Of a stretch of DNA of 6,483 nt, positions 1-6,085 are shown piece after piece. The notes under the pieces are model-generated. The model was not told the origin of the DNA. It searched no databases and saw only the letters and a program-made list of their open reading frames with translations. A program made the position numbers and the translations under genes. How positions within the stretch are numbered: position 1 is the stretch's first letter; each line of letters opens with the position of its first letter. The stretch lies in assembly GCA_017883355.1 (NCBI GenBank), contig JADGNS010000299.1, positions 1 to 6,483 of the forward strand. The letters are read 5' to 3'. This stretch comes from Candidatus Solibacter sp. (lineage in GTDB: Bacteria; Acidobacteriota; Terriglobia; Bryobacterales; Bryobacteraceae).

Positions 1-1
1 G

Positions 2-487
2 GTAAGCGTTAGGGAATATCTATCGACCAGCTACCGCCCGGATTGCGACTACGTTGACGGGGTGGTCTTGGAGCGCAATTTTGGAGAATACGACCACGCG
101 CGTCTACAAGGCGAGGTGTTTGCTTATTTTCATGCCCGGCGCAGGGAGTGGGGACTTCGCGTCGTGCCGGAGCAGCGCGTGCAGATCTCACCCACCCGCT
201 TCCGTGTGCCGGATGTCTGTGTGGTCCTAGGTGAACCGGCGGAACAAATCTTCAGAACGCCGCCTTTTATTTGCATCGAAATTCTGTCCAAAGACGATCG
301 TCTGTCAGACATGCAGGATCGCGTCGCCGACTACCTCAACTTCGGCGTCCGCTACGTCTGGGTCATCGACCCGCGCACCCGCAAGGCCTGGCGCTGCACC
401 GTGGGCGGAGTCTCTGAAGTGAGCGAACTCCGCACGGAAGATCCTGAGATCGTAGTGCCCCTCGACGCCCTCTTCGATCGCGATTAG
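2..487 (+). CDS. Uma2 family endonuclease-like protein, copy 1 (5' truncated by window edge)
   Basis: This is a Uma2-family protein (PD-(D/E)XK nuclease superfamily); the family's biological role is poorly known. The reading frame is open from base 2 and ends at TAG 485-487, giving 161 visible residues. Ungapped alignment to the downstream copy places the true start about 16 bases before the window, so only around six codons are missing. Visible family motifs are the N-terminal YRPDCDYVDG segment, FRVPDVCVV (Asp at visible residue 71), ICIEILS (Glu at 93) and the FGVRYVWVIDP strand-turn near 115-125. The position where Uma2 proteins usually carry the third catalytic residue, a Lys just before the conserved Tyr, is Arg here (visible residue 107). 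No toxin-antitoxin partner or transposase gene is visible beside it. Family membership is secure; activity and target are unknown. Confidence 0.85.
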   Translation, partial: VSVREYLSTSYRPDCDYVDGVVLERNFGEYDHARLQGEVFAYFHARRREWGLRVVPEQRVQISPTRFRVPDVCVVLGEPAEQIFRTPPFICIEILSKDDRLSDMQDRVADYLNFGVRYVWVIDPRTRKAWRCTVGGVSEVSELRTEDPEIVVPLDALFDRD

Positions 488-540
488 GCCCGCCTGAGGC
501 CGGCGAAGAATCGCTGGCCGAGTGATCGCGACGCAATTCC

Positions 541-577
541 AACCGCCGGTGGGCCTGTCTGGTTCGCCGGCGGTTTT
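541..577 (+). terminator. Probable intrinsic terminator after Uma2 copy 1
   Basis: A perfect 9-bp inverted repeat, AACCGCCGG at 541-549 and CCGGCGGTT at 567-575, encloses a 17-nt loop. A T-run begins at 574-577 (TTTT). The GC-rich stem followed by T residues is the usual form of a Rho-independent terminator. The short T-tract and large loop make it moderate in strength. It lies 54 bases after the first Uma2 stop and 25 bases before the second Uma2 start, so it would separate the two copies transcriptionally. Confidence 0.65.
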
Positions 578-590
578 GCTATTTTAGGGA

Positions 591-597
591 AGAGGGA
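591..597 (+). promoter_or_regulatory. Ribosome binding site for Uma2 copy 2
   Basis: The purine-rich AGAGGGA ends five bases before the ATG at 603, which supports that start. It falls between the terminator hairpin and the start codon. Any promoter for this gene would have to overlap the terminator region, and no clear -35/-10 pair was seen. Confidence 0.55.
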
Positions 598-602
598 CTT
601 TT

Positions 603-1100
603 ATGGCCACGGGGTCACTGGTAAGCGTCCGCGAGTATTTGAGCACCAGCTACCGCCCGGATTGCGACTATGTCGACGGTGTGGTTTTGGAGCGGAACTT
701 GGGCGAAAAGGATCATTCCCGGCTGCAGACGGAGATCGCATTCTATTACCGGTCTCACCGGAAGGAGTGGGGGCTCTGGGCCTTCGTAGAACAGCGCGTT
801 CAAGTCTTGGCGACGCGCTTTCGCGTTCCAGACGTTTGTCTGGTCGTAGGCGAGCCTCCGGATCAGATCGTCCGGACCCCGCCCTTCATTTGCATCGAGG
901 TCCTCTCCCCGGACGATCGTCTTGCGGAAATGCGCCAACGGGTGGAAGACTACTTGGCTTTCGGCGTCCCCTACGTCTGGATCCTCGATCCGGCCACACG
1001 GCACGCCTGGCGCTGCACTCCCGGCGGCATGCAGGACGTCGCGGAGTTGCGCACGGAGAACCCGGAGACGCTGGTCCCGGTCTGCGATCTGTTCGAGTAA
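603..1100 (+). CDS. Uma2 family endonuclease-like protein, copy 2
   Basis: This is a complete 165-residue Uma2-family protein (PD-(D/E)XK superfamily) starting at ATG 603 behind AGAGGGA and ending TAA 1098-1100. Motifs in order are YRPDCDYVDG (17-26), FRVPDVCLV with Asp77, ICIEVLSPDD with Glu99, and FGVPYVWILDP (120-130). Uma2 proteins normally have a Lys before the conserved Tyr of the helix; here the position is Arg113 (QRVEDY), the same change as in copy 1, so either catalysis tolerates Arg or both copies are impaired. The protein aligns without gaps to copy 1, with about 110 of 158 positions identical by hand count and the first 26 shared residues identical, so the pair arose by tandem duplication. 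The length is on the short side for the family. Function is unknown; Uma2 expansion is typical of cyanobacteria and some Acidobacteriota. Confidence 0.88.
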   Translation: MATGSLVSVREYLSTSYRPDCDYVDGVVLERNLGEKDHSRLQTEIAFYYRSHRKEWGLWAFVEQRVQVLATRFRVPDVCLVVGEPPDQIVRTPPFICIEVLSPDDRLAEMRQRVEDYLAFGVPYVWILDPATRHAWRCTPGGMQDVAELRTENPETLVPVCDLFE

Positions 1101-1210
1101 AGCCGATACCAGGGCTGCCGCTTCGCCGAAGTGAGCCAACGTCAGCCCCATCAGTGGCGAAAGCCACGCCATTCATGCGATAGTAATAGAAGGCACGGCG
1201 GCAAACGCGC
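1101..1210 (+). other. Non-coding leader with small potential hairpins
   Basis: This 110-base gap separates the Uma2 pair from the lipid operon. It contains GGGCTG (1112-1117) pairing with CAGCCC (1143-1148) around an inner CTTC/GAAG stem. Further on, the perfect 5-bp hairpin GTGGC-GAAA-GCCAC (1154-1167) is capped by a GNRA-type tetraloop. Neither is followed by a T-run, so no intrinsic terminator is called. An AT-richer patch near 1180-1190 (GATAGTAATAG) could hold a -10 element, but no matching -35 was found. The operon promoter probably lies here or upstream, but this is not proven. Confidence 0.3.
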
Positions 1211-1870
1211 GTGAGAGGTCCATTGAAAAAGTATCTGCTGGTTTGCAGCTTTCTTGTTTTCCTGTTCCAGGCACGTACCTCCCCGTTGGCTTTCATCGTA
1301 TTGAATACCGCGAATTGGGGTTCGGGACGTCTGCCCCTGGACTGGCAGATCAAGATGAACCACGGCAGTCCGCAGATTTCGGTCTGCAAGGAAACCGAAA
1401 GTTGCCTGCATCTCAAGAGCGTGAAGAGTTCTTTTGCGCTGGAGCACTCGGTGGATGTGGACCCCGCCCAAATGCCCTTTTTGACCTGGCACTGGAAGGT
1501 AGCTCAACTGCCGGGCGGCGGCGATTTCCGCCGCGCCTCCACCGACGACCAGGCTGCCCAGGTGCTGGTGGCCTTCTCCGACAAACGGATCCTGACCTAC
1601 ATCTGGGACTCTAGCGCGCCCAAGGGAACCATGCAAAACGCCAGCAATATCCCGCTGGTGCGCATTTTCGCCGTGGTCTGCCAATCCGGCGCCGCGGAAG
1701 CCAACAAGTGGATCGCGGAGAGCCGCAATCTCGCCGCCGATTACGAACGTGCCTACGGCAGGATTGCGCCACGCGTCAAGGGTCTGCGGCTGCAGATCAA
1801 CTCCCAACATACGGGCACCGTCGCCGAAAGTTATTTCGGCGAAGTCGCGTTCCGCAGTGCGTTGCAGTAA
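1211..1870 (+). CDS. Secreted DUF3047 domain protein
   Basis: This 219-residue protein matches the DUF3047 family, which has no established function. The N-terminus is a plausible Sec signal peptide: basic residues K6-K7, a hydrophobic core at about 9-20, and possible cleavage near PLA at 25-27. The mature part would be periplasmic. Family-type motifs are LTWHWKV (91-97), the DDQAAQVLVAF segment (112-122), TYIWDS (129-134), SRNLAADYERAYG (171-183) and a C-terminal GLRLQIN...YFGEVAF (191-214). In family members as I recall them the region at 197-201 is Asp-rich; here it reads NSQHT, so that acidic motif seems degenerate. The GTG start at 1211 has no good Shine-Dalgarno. A TTG at 1223, preceded by GAGAGG at 1213-1218, is a credible alternative that gives a tidier signal peptide beginning MKKYLL. 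Its TAA overlaps the ATG of the next gene by one base, so it is probably co-transcribed and translationally coupled with the lipid genes. Confidence 0.78.
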   Translation: MRGPLKKYLLVCSFLVFLFQARTSPLAFIVLNTANWGSGRLPLDWQIKMNHGSPQISVCKETESCLHLKSVKSSFALEHSVDVDPAQMPFLTWHWKVAQLPGGGDFRRASTDDQAAQVLVAFSDKRILTYIWDSSAPKGTMQNASNIPLVRIFAVVCQSGAAEANKWIAESRNLAADYERAYGRIAPRVKGLRLQINSQHTGTVAESYFGEVAFRSALQ

Positions 1871-2835
1871 TGATCCTGGTGACTGGCGGTACCGGCTTCA
1901 TCGGTACGCACCTCTTGGAAAAGCTCGCTGCCAAGGGTGAGAGCGTGCGCGCCCTGGTGCGCCGTACCCGTACGCCGCGCGCCCTCCCGGCGGGCGTGGA
2001 GACCGCCTATGGCGATCTGGCGAGCGGCGCCGGCCTCGCCGAGGCGCTGCGCGGCAGCGATGCCGTGATCCACCTGGCAGGCGTCACCAAGGCGCTGCGC
2101 CGGGAGGATTACTATACCGGCAATGTGCGAGCCACCCGGCAACTGGCGCAAGCCATGGCAGGGCGGGGGATCAGGCTGGTGCACGTTAGTTCGTTGGCCG
2201 CCATGGGGCCCGCGACCGGCGGCGCTCCGCTGGCGGAGGACGCCGAAGCGCACCCGCTGACCCACTACGGGAAATCCAAGCTGGATGCGGAGCGCGTGGT
2301 GCGCGATCTGGCGCCGGATGCCGTGATCGTCAGGCCGCCGGTGGTCTACGGGCCGCGCGATACGGATGTCTTTCAGCTCCTGAAATCGATCTCCAAAGGA
2401 ATGGTGCTGGAGATCGCCGGCGGCGAACGCTGGTTCAGCGCGATTTACGTCAAGGACCTGGTGGAAGGCTTGCTGGCCGCTCTCACCGCGCCGCGCGCGG
2501 CGGGGCGGACGTATTTCCTGGCGCATCCCAAACCCGTATCGTGGCGCCAACTGGGGGCGGCGGCGGCGCGCATCATGGCGCGCACGCCGCGCGTCGTGAC
2601 GGTGCCGTTCGCCGTGGCCTATGCCGTGGGCGCCTGCGGGGAACTCTGGGGACGCCTGAGCGGCAAGCCCGGGATCGTCTCGCGCGAGAAGATCGCCGAG
2701 GCGCGATGCATGGCGTGGACCTGCGATACCCGGCGCGCTGCCCAGGAGCTCGGGTTCGTGGCGCCCACTTCGCTGGACGCTGGCCTGGCGGCAACCCTGG
2801 CCTGGTATAAGGAGGCGGGTTGGCTGACATACTAA
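1870..2835 (+). CDS. NAD(P)-dependent extended SDR, candidate ceramide reductase (CerR role)
   Basis: This is an extended short-chain dehydrogenase/epimerase of 321 residues. The Rossmann nucleotide-binding motif TGGTGFIG lies at 5-12. The second strand ends in basic residues (R31-R32), which favours NADPH. The IHLAG strand is at 67-71, the catalytic Ser is in VHVSS (104-108), and the YGKSK motif supplies Tyr133 and Lys137. RPPVVYGP (155-162) and FSAIYVKDLVEG (189-200) are typical of the epimerase/3-beta-HSD-like branch. The ATG at 1870 shares its A with the TAA of the DUF3047 gene; a longer frame opens upstream but would overlap that gene and lacks family homology. In this neighbourhood the likely reaction is reduction of the 3-keto group of an N-acylated sphingoid base, as proposed for bacterial CerR. 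The sequence alone would also allow a nucleotide-sugar epimerase or another lipid dehydrogenase. The 3' end overlaps the next gene by 16 bases. Confidence 0.85.
   Translation: MILVTGGTGFIGTHLLEKLAAKGESVRALVRRTRTPRALPAGVETAYGDLASGAGLAEALRGSDAVIHLAGVTKALRREDYYTGNVRATRQLAQAMAGRGIRLVHVSSLAAMGPATGGAPLAEDAEAHPLTHYGKSKLDAERVVRDLAPDAVIVRPPVVYGPRDTDVFQLLKSISKGMVLEIAGGERWFSAIYVKDLVEGLLAALTAPRAAGRTYFLAHPKPVSWRQLGAAAARIMARTPRVVTVPFAVAYAVGACGELWGRLSGKPGIVSREKIAEARCMAWTCDTRRAAQELGFVAPTSLDAGLAATLAWYKEAGWLTY
2809..2815 (+). promoter_or_regulatory. Strong Shine-Dalgarno that fixes a TTG start
   Basis: A perfect AAGGAGG lies inside the end of the SDR gene, four bases before TTG 2820-2822. It is the main reason for choosing that non-ATG start for the PAP2 gene, since the next candidate (GTG 2847) lacks comparable spacing. 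Confidence 0.75.
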
Positions 2836-3707
2836 AGCCCGACCCGGTGAAGTACGACACCCGCTTCTGGGCGGTCGACAAGGTCCTCCTCGCCTATTTT
2901 GCCTGCTCGGTAGTGGTGATTCTTGGGTGGTGGAGCACACTGCCCGACGCCCTCCCCCTGCTGGCGGCCAACGTGATTGGCGGCGCGCTGATTGTCTACC
3001 AGGTGAAGCGGCCCAACCCCACCTCGTGGGCCTTTCGCAACTGGTATCCGCTGCTCTACGTCGCTTCCTGCTACAAAGAGATGGCGCTGTTCATCCGGGC
3101 GGTGCGGACCTCGGATGCCGATCAATGGCTCGCGGATCTCGATTTTCGAATCTGGGGCGCCCACCCGTCCGTCTGGCTGGAGCGCGTCCACACGCCCGTG
3201 CTGACGGAGTTTCTGCAAGCCATCTACACCCTTTTTGTACCGGCGGTACTGTATATTGCCTGGGTCCTCTGGCACAGGCGGCGTACCCGGGATTTTCAAT
3301 ATTATGCTTTCTTAATCGCCCTGGGATTTTTGACCTCGTACATCGGCTATATTCTGGTTCCGGCCCGGGGGCCACGCTTTCTTCTTAAAGATTTGCAGCA
3401 CTTCCCGCTGCGCGGTTTATGGTTGTTTCAGGCCATGCAAAGCGGCCTCGACCGTCTGGAATCCGCCCATTATGATTGCTTTCCGAGCGGTCACACGGAA
3501 CTCACCATCCTCGCCTGGTGGGGCAGCCGGATGGTCTCCAACCGCTGGTTCCGGATCTATTTGGCCTACACTCCGCTCATCATTTTTGCTACAGTTTATC
3601 TTCGATACCACTATACGGTTGACCTGCTGGCCGGGATGATTACGGCGGCGGTTTTGATTTTGACGGCACCCAAGCTGTACCGAATATTGTCTCCAAAGGG
3701 GCTATGA
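2820..3707 (+). CDS. PAP2_3 / Aur1-like membrane protein, candidate ceramide head-group transferase
   Basis: This is a 295-residue polytopic protein of the PAP2 superfamily, closest in look to the PAP2_3 (inositol phosphorylceramide synthase-like) branch. Hydrophobic segments lie at about 22-38, 44-60, 75-93, 131-150, 161-181, 226-238, 246-261 and 267-284. The active-site motifs are a C1-like PARGPR (181-186), C2 CFPSGHTE with the catalytic His225, and C3 RYHYTVD with His264 and Asp268, which form the family His/Asp pair. Enzymes of this branch transfer a phospho-head group to ceramide or hydrolyse lipid phosphates, with the active site on the non-cytoplasmic face. Lying between CerR-like and CerS-like genes, it is a candidate for making a phosphorylated sphingolipid such as phosphoinositol-ceramide. 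A phosphatase acting on a lipid phosphate is the main alternative. No inositol-phosphate or PI synthase gene is in the window. It starts at TTG 2820 behind a perfect AAGGAGG and overlaps the SDR gene by 16 bases. Confidence 0.8.
   Translation: MADILKPDPVKYDTRFWAVDKVLLAYFACSVVVILGWWSTLPDALPLLAANVIGGALIVYQVKRPNPTSWAFRNWYPLLYVASCYKEMALFIRAVRTSDADQWLADLDFRIWGAHPSVWLERVHTPVLTEFLQAIYTLFVPAVLYIAWVLWHRRRTRDFQYYAFLIALGFLTSYIGYILVPARGPRFLLKDLQHFPLRGLWLFQAMQSGLDRLESAHYDCFPSGHTELTILAWWGSRMVSNRWFRIYLAYTPLIIFATVYLRYHYTVDLLAGMITAAVLILTAPKLYRILSPKGL
3695..3701 (+). promoter_or_regulatory. Ribosome binding site for the GNAT gene
   Basis: AAAGGGG, located in the last codons of the PAP2 gene, is six bases before TTG 3708. 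This supports TTG as the start. A nearer GGGAGG (3710-3715) sits inside the coding sequence and would only serve an ATT or a distant GTG at 3732. Confidence 0.5.
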
Positions 3708-4823
3708 TTGGGAGGTATTGAAATCACGGCAGTGGCCGGCAAGAAGGCTCTGAATGAGTTCGTGGAACTGCCCTTCTCGATCTACCGTAACGATTCGTAT
3801 TGGGTGCCGCAGTTGCGCATCGCGGTCAAAGAGTTGTTGGACCGCGAAAAGCATCCTTTTTACGCCAACGCCGAAGCGGAGTTCTTCCTGGCGCGGGAGG
3901 GTGGCAAGGTGGTGGGCCGGGTAGCCGCCATCATCGACCGGAACTACAATCGGTTCCATGATGAGAACGCCGGTTTTTTCGGTTTCTTCGAGAGTGTAGA
4001 CAACGTAGAGGTGGCACGCGCGCTGTTGCAACGGGCGCGGCAATGGGCTTTCGACAAGGGCGCCAGTTTCCTGCGCGGCCCGGTCAACCCATCCACCAAC
4101 TACGAATGCGGCATGCTGGTGGACGGATTTGATGCTTCGCCGATGGTGATGATGCCCTACAACCCCCGGTATTACCCCGGGCTGATGGACCAGGCCGGCC
4201 TGTCTAAGGCTAAGGATCTCTACGCCTACCTGAGCAATGCCAACACCATCGAGATGAAAAAGATCGACCGCATCGCCGGGAAAGCGTTGCAGACTACCGG
4301 CGTGCGCGTTCGTCCCATCAACATGAAGGACTTCCAAAACGATGTGGCGCGCATATGGGAAGTCTACGGAGCGGCGTGGCAGCGCAATTGGGGATTCATC
4401 CCCATGACGCGCGAAGAATTCTCCCTGATGGGCAAAGAGATGAAGATGATTCTCAAGCCCGATCTGGTGCTGATTGGGGAAGTGGGGGACCGTGTAGTGG
4501 GGTTTGCGCTGGCATTGCCGGACGTGAATCAGGCGCTTAAGCCGGCCAACGGAAGCCTCTTCCCGACGGGGCTGCTCAAAATCCTGTATTATCAACGTTT
4601 GATCAAGAATGTACGGGTCCTTGCCCTCGGGGTCGTCGAGGAGTACCGGGCTTCGGGCCTGGCGGCGGGTTTCTACGCCACCCTGGTCCGCAACGCCCGG
4701 AAACTGGGATTTGGCGACTGCGAGATGTCCTGGATTCTCGAAGACAACGTGCTCATGAATCGCTCACTAGAAGTGATGGGGGCCAAGCGCTACAAGACAT
4801 ATCGAATCTATAATTGGAATTGA
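3708..4823 (+). CDS. GNAT-fold acyltransferase, candidate bacterial ceramide synthase (bCerS role)
   Basis: This 371-residue protein has a C-terminal GNAT fold. The acyl-CoA/ACP-binding motif A is the segment GVVEEYRASGLAAGFY (308-323), with the R-x-x-G-x-A signature. It is followed by SWILEDN (341-347) and the GAKRYKTYRIY end (358-368). The N-terminal half carries the family motifs LPFSIYRND...WVPQL (21-36), FLAREGGKVVGRVAAI (60-75) and RGPVNPSTNYECG (123-135), so it is probably a double GNAT-like architecture. Large GNAT proteins of this type sit beside serine palmitoyltransferase genes in sphingolipid-making bacteria, where the Caulobacter counterpart has been shown to N-acylate the sphingoid base. 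That reaction, acylation of 3-ketodihydrosphingosine in the cytoplasm, is the likely role here by analogy. The TTG start directly follows the PAP2 TGA with no gap, and the stop is five bases before the Spt ATG. A GNAT enzyme with another lipid-amine substrate cannot be excluded. Confidence 0.8.
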   Translation: MGGIEITAVAGKKALNEFVELPFSIYRNDSYWVPQLRIAVKELLDREKHPFYANAEAEFFLAREGGKVVGRVAAIIDRNYNRFHDENAGFFGFFESVDNVEVARALLQRARQWAFDKGASFLRGPVNPSTNYECGMLVDGFDASPMVMMPYNPRYYPGLMDQAGLSKAKDLYAYLSNANTIEMKKIDRIAGKALQTTGVRVRPINMKDFQNDVARIWEVYGAAWQRNWGFIPMTREEFSLMGKEMKMILKPDLVLIGEVGDRVVGFALALPDVNQALKPANGSLFPTGLLKILYYQRLIKNVRVLALGVVEEYRASGLAAGFYATLVRNARKLGFGDCEMSWILEDNVLMNRSLEVMGAKRYKTYRIYNWN

Positions 4824-4825
4824 GG
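4822..4825 (+). promoter_or_regulatory. Short-spaced Shine-Dalgarno deciding the Spt start
   Basis: GAGG overlaps the TGA of the GNAT gene and ends three bases before ATG 4829. The spacing is tight, but the alternative in-frame TTG at 4814 has no upstream purine run, so ATG 4829 is preferred. Stop-start coupling with the GNAT gene is likely. Confidence 0.45.
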
Positions 4826-4828
4826 ATC

Positions 4829-6067
4829 ATGCGCGTATCGACTAGCGACATCACCGGCAAAAGAAAAGGCAGCGGCTCGAACGACATTTTCGAGAAATGC
4901 CGGAATTTCACTCGTCCGAGTGACTTGCAGTCCGCCGGCCTGTACATGTACTTCGAGGTTTTTGGGGACCGCGAAGGGTGTGGGCCTGGCGAAGTGCGTA
5001 TGGGGCACCGCAAAGTGCTGATGTTCGGGTCCAACGATTATCTGGACCTGATCACGCATCCCAAGGTGAAGGAAGCCGCCGTGCTGGCCGTCAAGAAGTA
5101 CGGCAGCGGTTGCAGCGGTTCGCGCCTTCTCAACGGCACGCTGGATGTTCACGTCAAACTGGAAGCCGAACTCGCCGCACTCGTACATAAAGAAGCCGCG
5201 ATTACTTTTGGCACCGGGTTCCAGGCCAACTACGGGACACTCAGCGCGCTCACCGAGAAGGGCGACGTGATGATCTGCGATCACAACCTCCACGCCAGCC
5301 TCGTGGAAGGCGCATTGCGGTCGTCGGCGCGCACCGTCCGTTTCCGCCACAACGACATGGACCACTTCGAGCGGTGCCTGGAGAACTGCCCGCCCGAAGA
5401 AAAGATCTTCATCGTCAGCGAAGGCGTGTTCAGCATGGAAGGCGACATCGCCGACCTCCGCGGCATCATGAAACTGGCCAAGCCCTATGGCGCGCGCACC
5501 TATGTGGATGAGGCGCACGGCATCGGCGTGCTCGGCGCGACGGGCGCCGGCGCGGCCGAGCACCTGGGCGTGCTGGACGATGTCGATATCGTGATGGGCA
5601 CCTTCAGCAAGTCGCTGGCATCGGTGGGCGGCTTCATTGCCGGCGAGCGCGCCGTGGTCGATTATTTGAAGCATACGGCGCGGCCGTTCATGTTTTCGGC
5701 GAGTCTGCCGCCGGCTAGCGTGGCCGCGGCGGGGCAGGCGTTGCAGATCATGAAGAAGGAACCCGAGCGCCGCCTCCATCTGCTGCGCATCGCGCAGTTG
5801 CTGCGCGACGAGTTGCGCTCTCGCGGGTTCAACGTGCTGCCCGGCGAGACGGCGATCGTGCCGGTCGTCATCCAGCAGGAACTCGATCTGTGCCGCCTCT
5901 GCAAGCGATTGCTCGAAGAAGGCATCTACATCAATCCGGTGCTGCGTCCAGCGGCCGCGCAAAACCTGCTGCGCATTTCGTGCACCGCCGCGCACACCGA
6001 AAAGCATGTGGAGCGCCTGATTACCACCCTCGTGAAGGTGGCCGCCGAACTCGGCATCGAGCTTTAA
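4829..6067 (+). CDS. spt: Serine palmitoyltransferase (PLP-dependent alpha-oxoamine synthase)
   Basis: Spt condenses L-serine with a long-chain acyl thioester to 3-ketodihydrosphingosine, the committed step of sphingolipid synthesis, in the cytoplasm. The 412-residue protein is full length for the fold-type I alpha-oxoamine synthase family. Motifs in order are KVLMFGSNDYLDL (62-74), KKYGSGCSGSRLLNGT (89-104), the FGTGFQANYG loop (127-136), DHNLHAS with His155 stacking on PLP, VSEGVFSMEGD (196-206), YVDEAHG with Asp227 and His230 (225-231), and the PLP lysine Lys261 in GTFSKSLASVGGF (257-269). The C-terminal NPVLRP...LLRIS (369-384) resembles the NPV-x-x-P...R loop of Bacteroidetes Spt rather than the BioF or Kbl version. 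BioF and Kbl are the alternatives, but the ceramide-type neighbours and these motifs favour Spt. An ATG at 4829 is chosen over TTG 4814. No acyl carrier protein or acyl-CoA ligase gene is visible, so the acyl donor is unknown. Confidence 0.88.
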   Translation: MRVSTSDITGKRKGSGSNDIFEKCRNFTRPSDLQSAGLYMYFEVFGDREGCGPGEVRMGHRKVLMFGSNDYLDLITHPKVKEAAVLAVKKYGSGCSGSRLLNGTLDVHVKLEAELAALVHKEAAITFGTGFQANYGTLSALTEKGDVMICDHNLHASLVEGALRSSARTVRFRHNDMDHFERCLENCPPEEKIFIVSEGVFSMEGDIADLRGIMKLAKPYGARTYVDEAHGIGVLGATGAGAAEHLGVLDDVDIVMGTFSKSLASVGGFIAGERAVVDYLKHTARPFMFSASLPPASVAAAGQALQIMKKEPERRLHLLRIAQLLRDELRSRGFNVLPGETAIVPVVIQQELDLCRLCKRLLEEGIYINPVLRPAAAQNLLRISCTAAHTEKHVERLITTLVKVAAELGIEL

Positions 6068-6070
6068 TCC

Positions 6071-6077
6071 GGAAGGG
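6071..6077 (+). promoter_or_regulatory. Ribosome binding site for the GT39 gene
   Basis: GGAAGGG lies in the 18-base gap after the spt stop and eight bases before GTG 6086. It supports GTG as the start of the last, window-truncated gene and co-transcription with spt. Confidence 0.65.
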
Positions 6078-6085
6078 TCTGTCCG

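Noticed and set aside
1235..1250. Possible lipoprotein signal around Cys12 of the DUF3047 protein
   Set aside because: The residue before Cys is Val, not Gly, Ala or Ser, and the Cys lies early in the hydrophobic core, so a lipobox is unlikely.
1708..1869. Upstream extension of the SDR reading frame to ATG 1708
   Set aside because: The extra 54 codons overlap the DUF3047 gene and are Arg-rich without homology; the Rossmann motif begins right after ATG 1870.
1831..2940. A 369-codon minus-strand open frame opposite the SDR gene
   Set aside because: It is an antisense shadow of a gene with a complete Rossmann motif and YxxxK catalytic site; it also crosses two gene junctions.
3702..4595. A 297-codon minus-strand open frame opposite the GNAT gene
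   Set aside because: The composition is typical of an antisense shadow, there is no motif, and the + strand frame has strong family motifs.
4814..4828. TTG 4814 as the spt start
   Set aside because: It has no upstream Shine-Dalgarno and would add only five residues; ATG 4829 with GAGG is simpler, although the spacing is tight.
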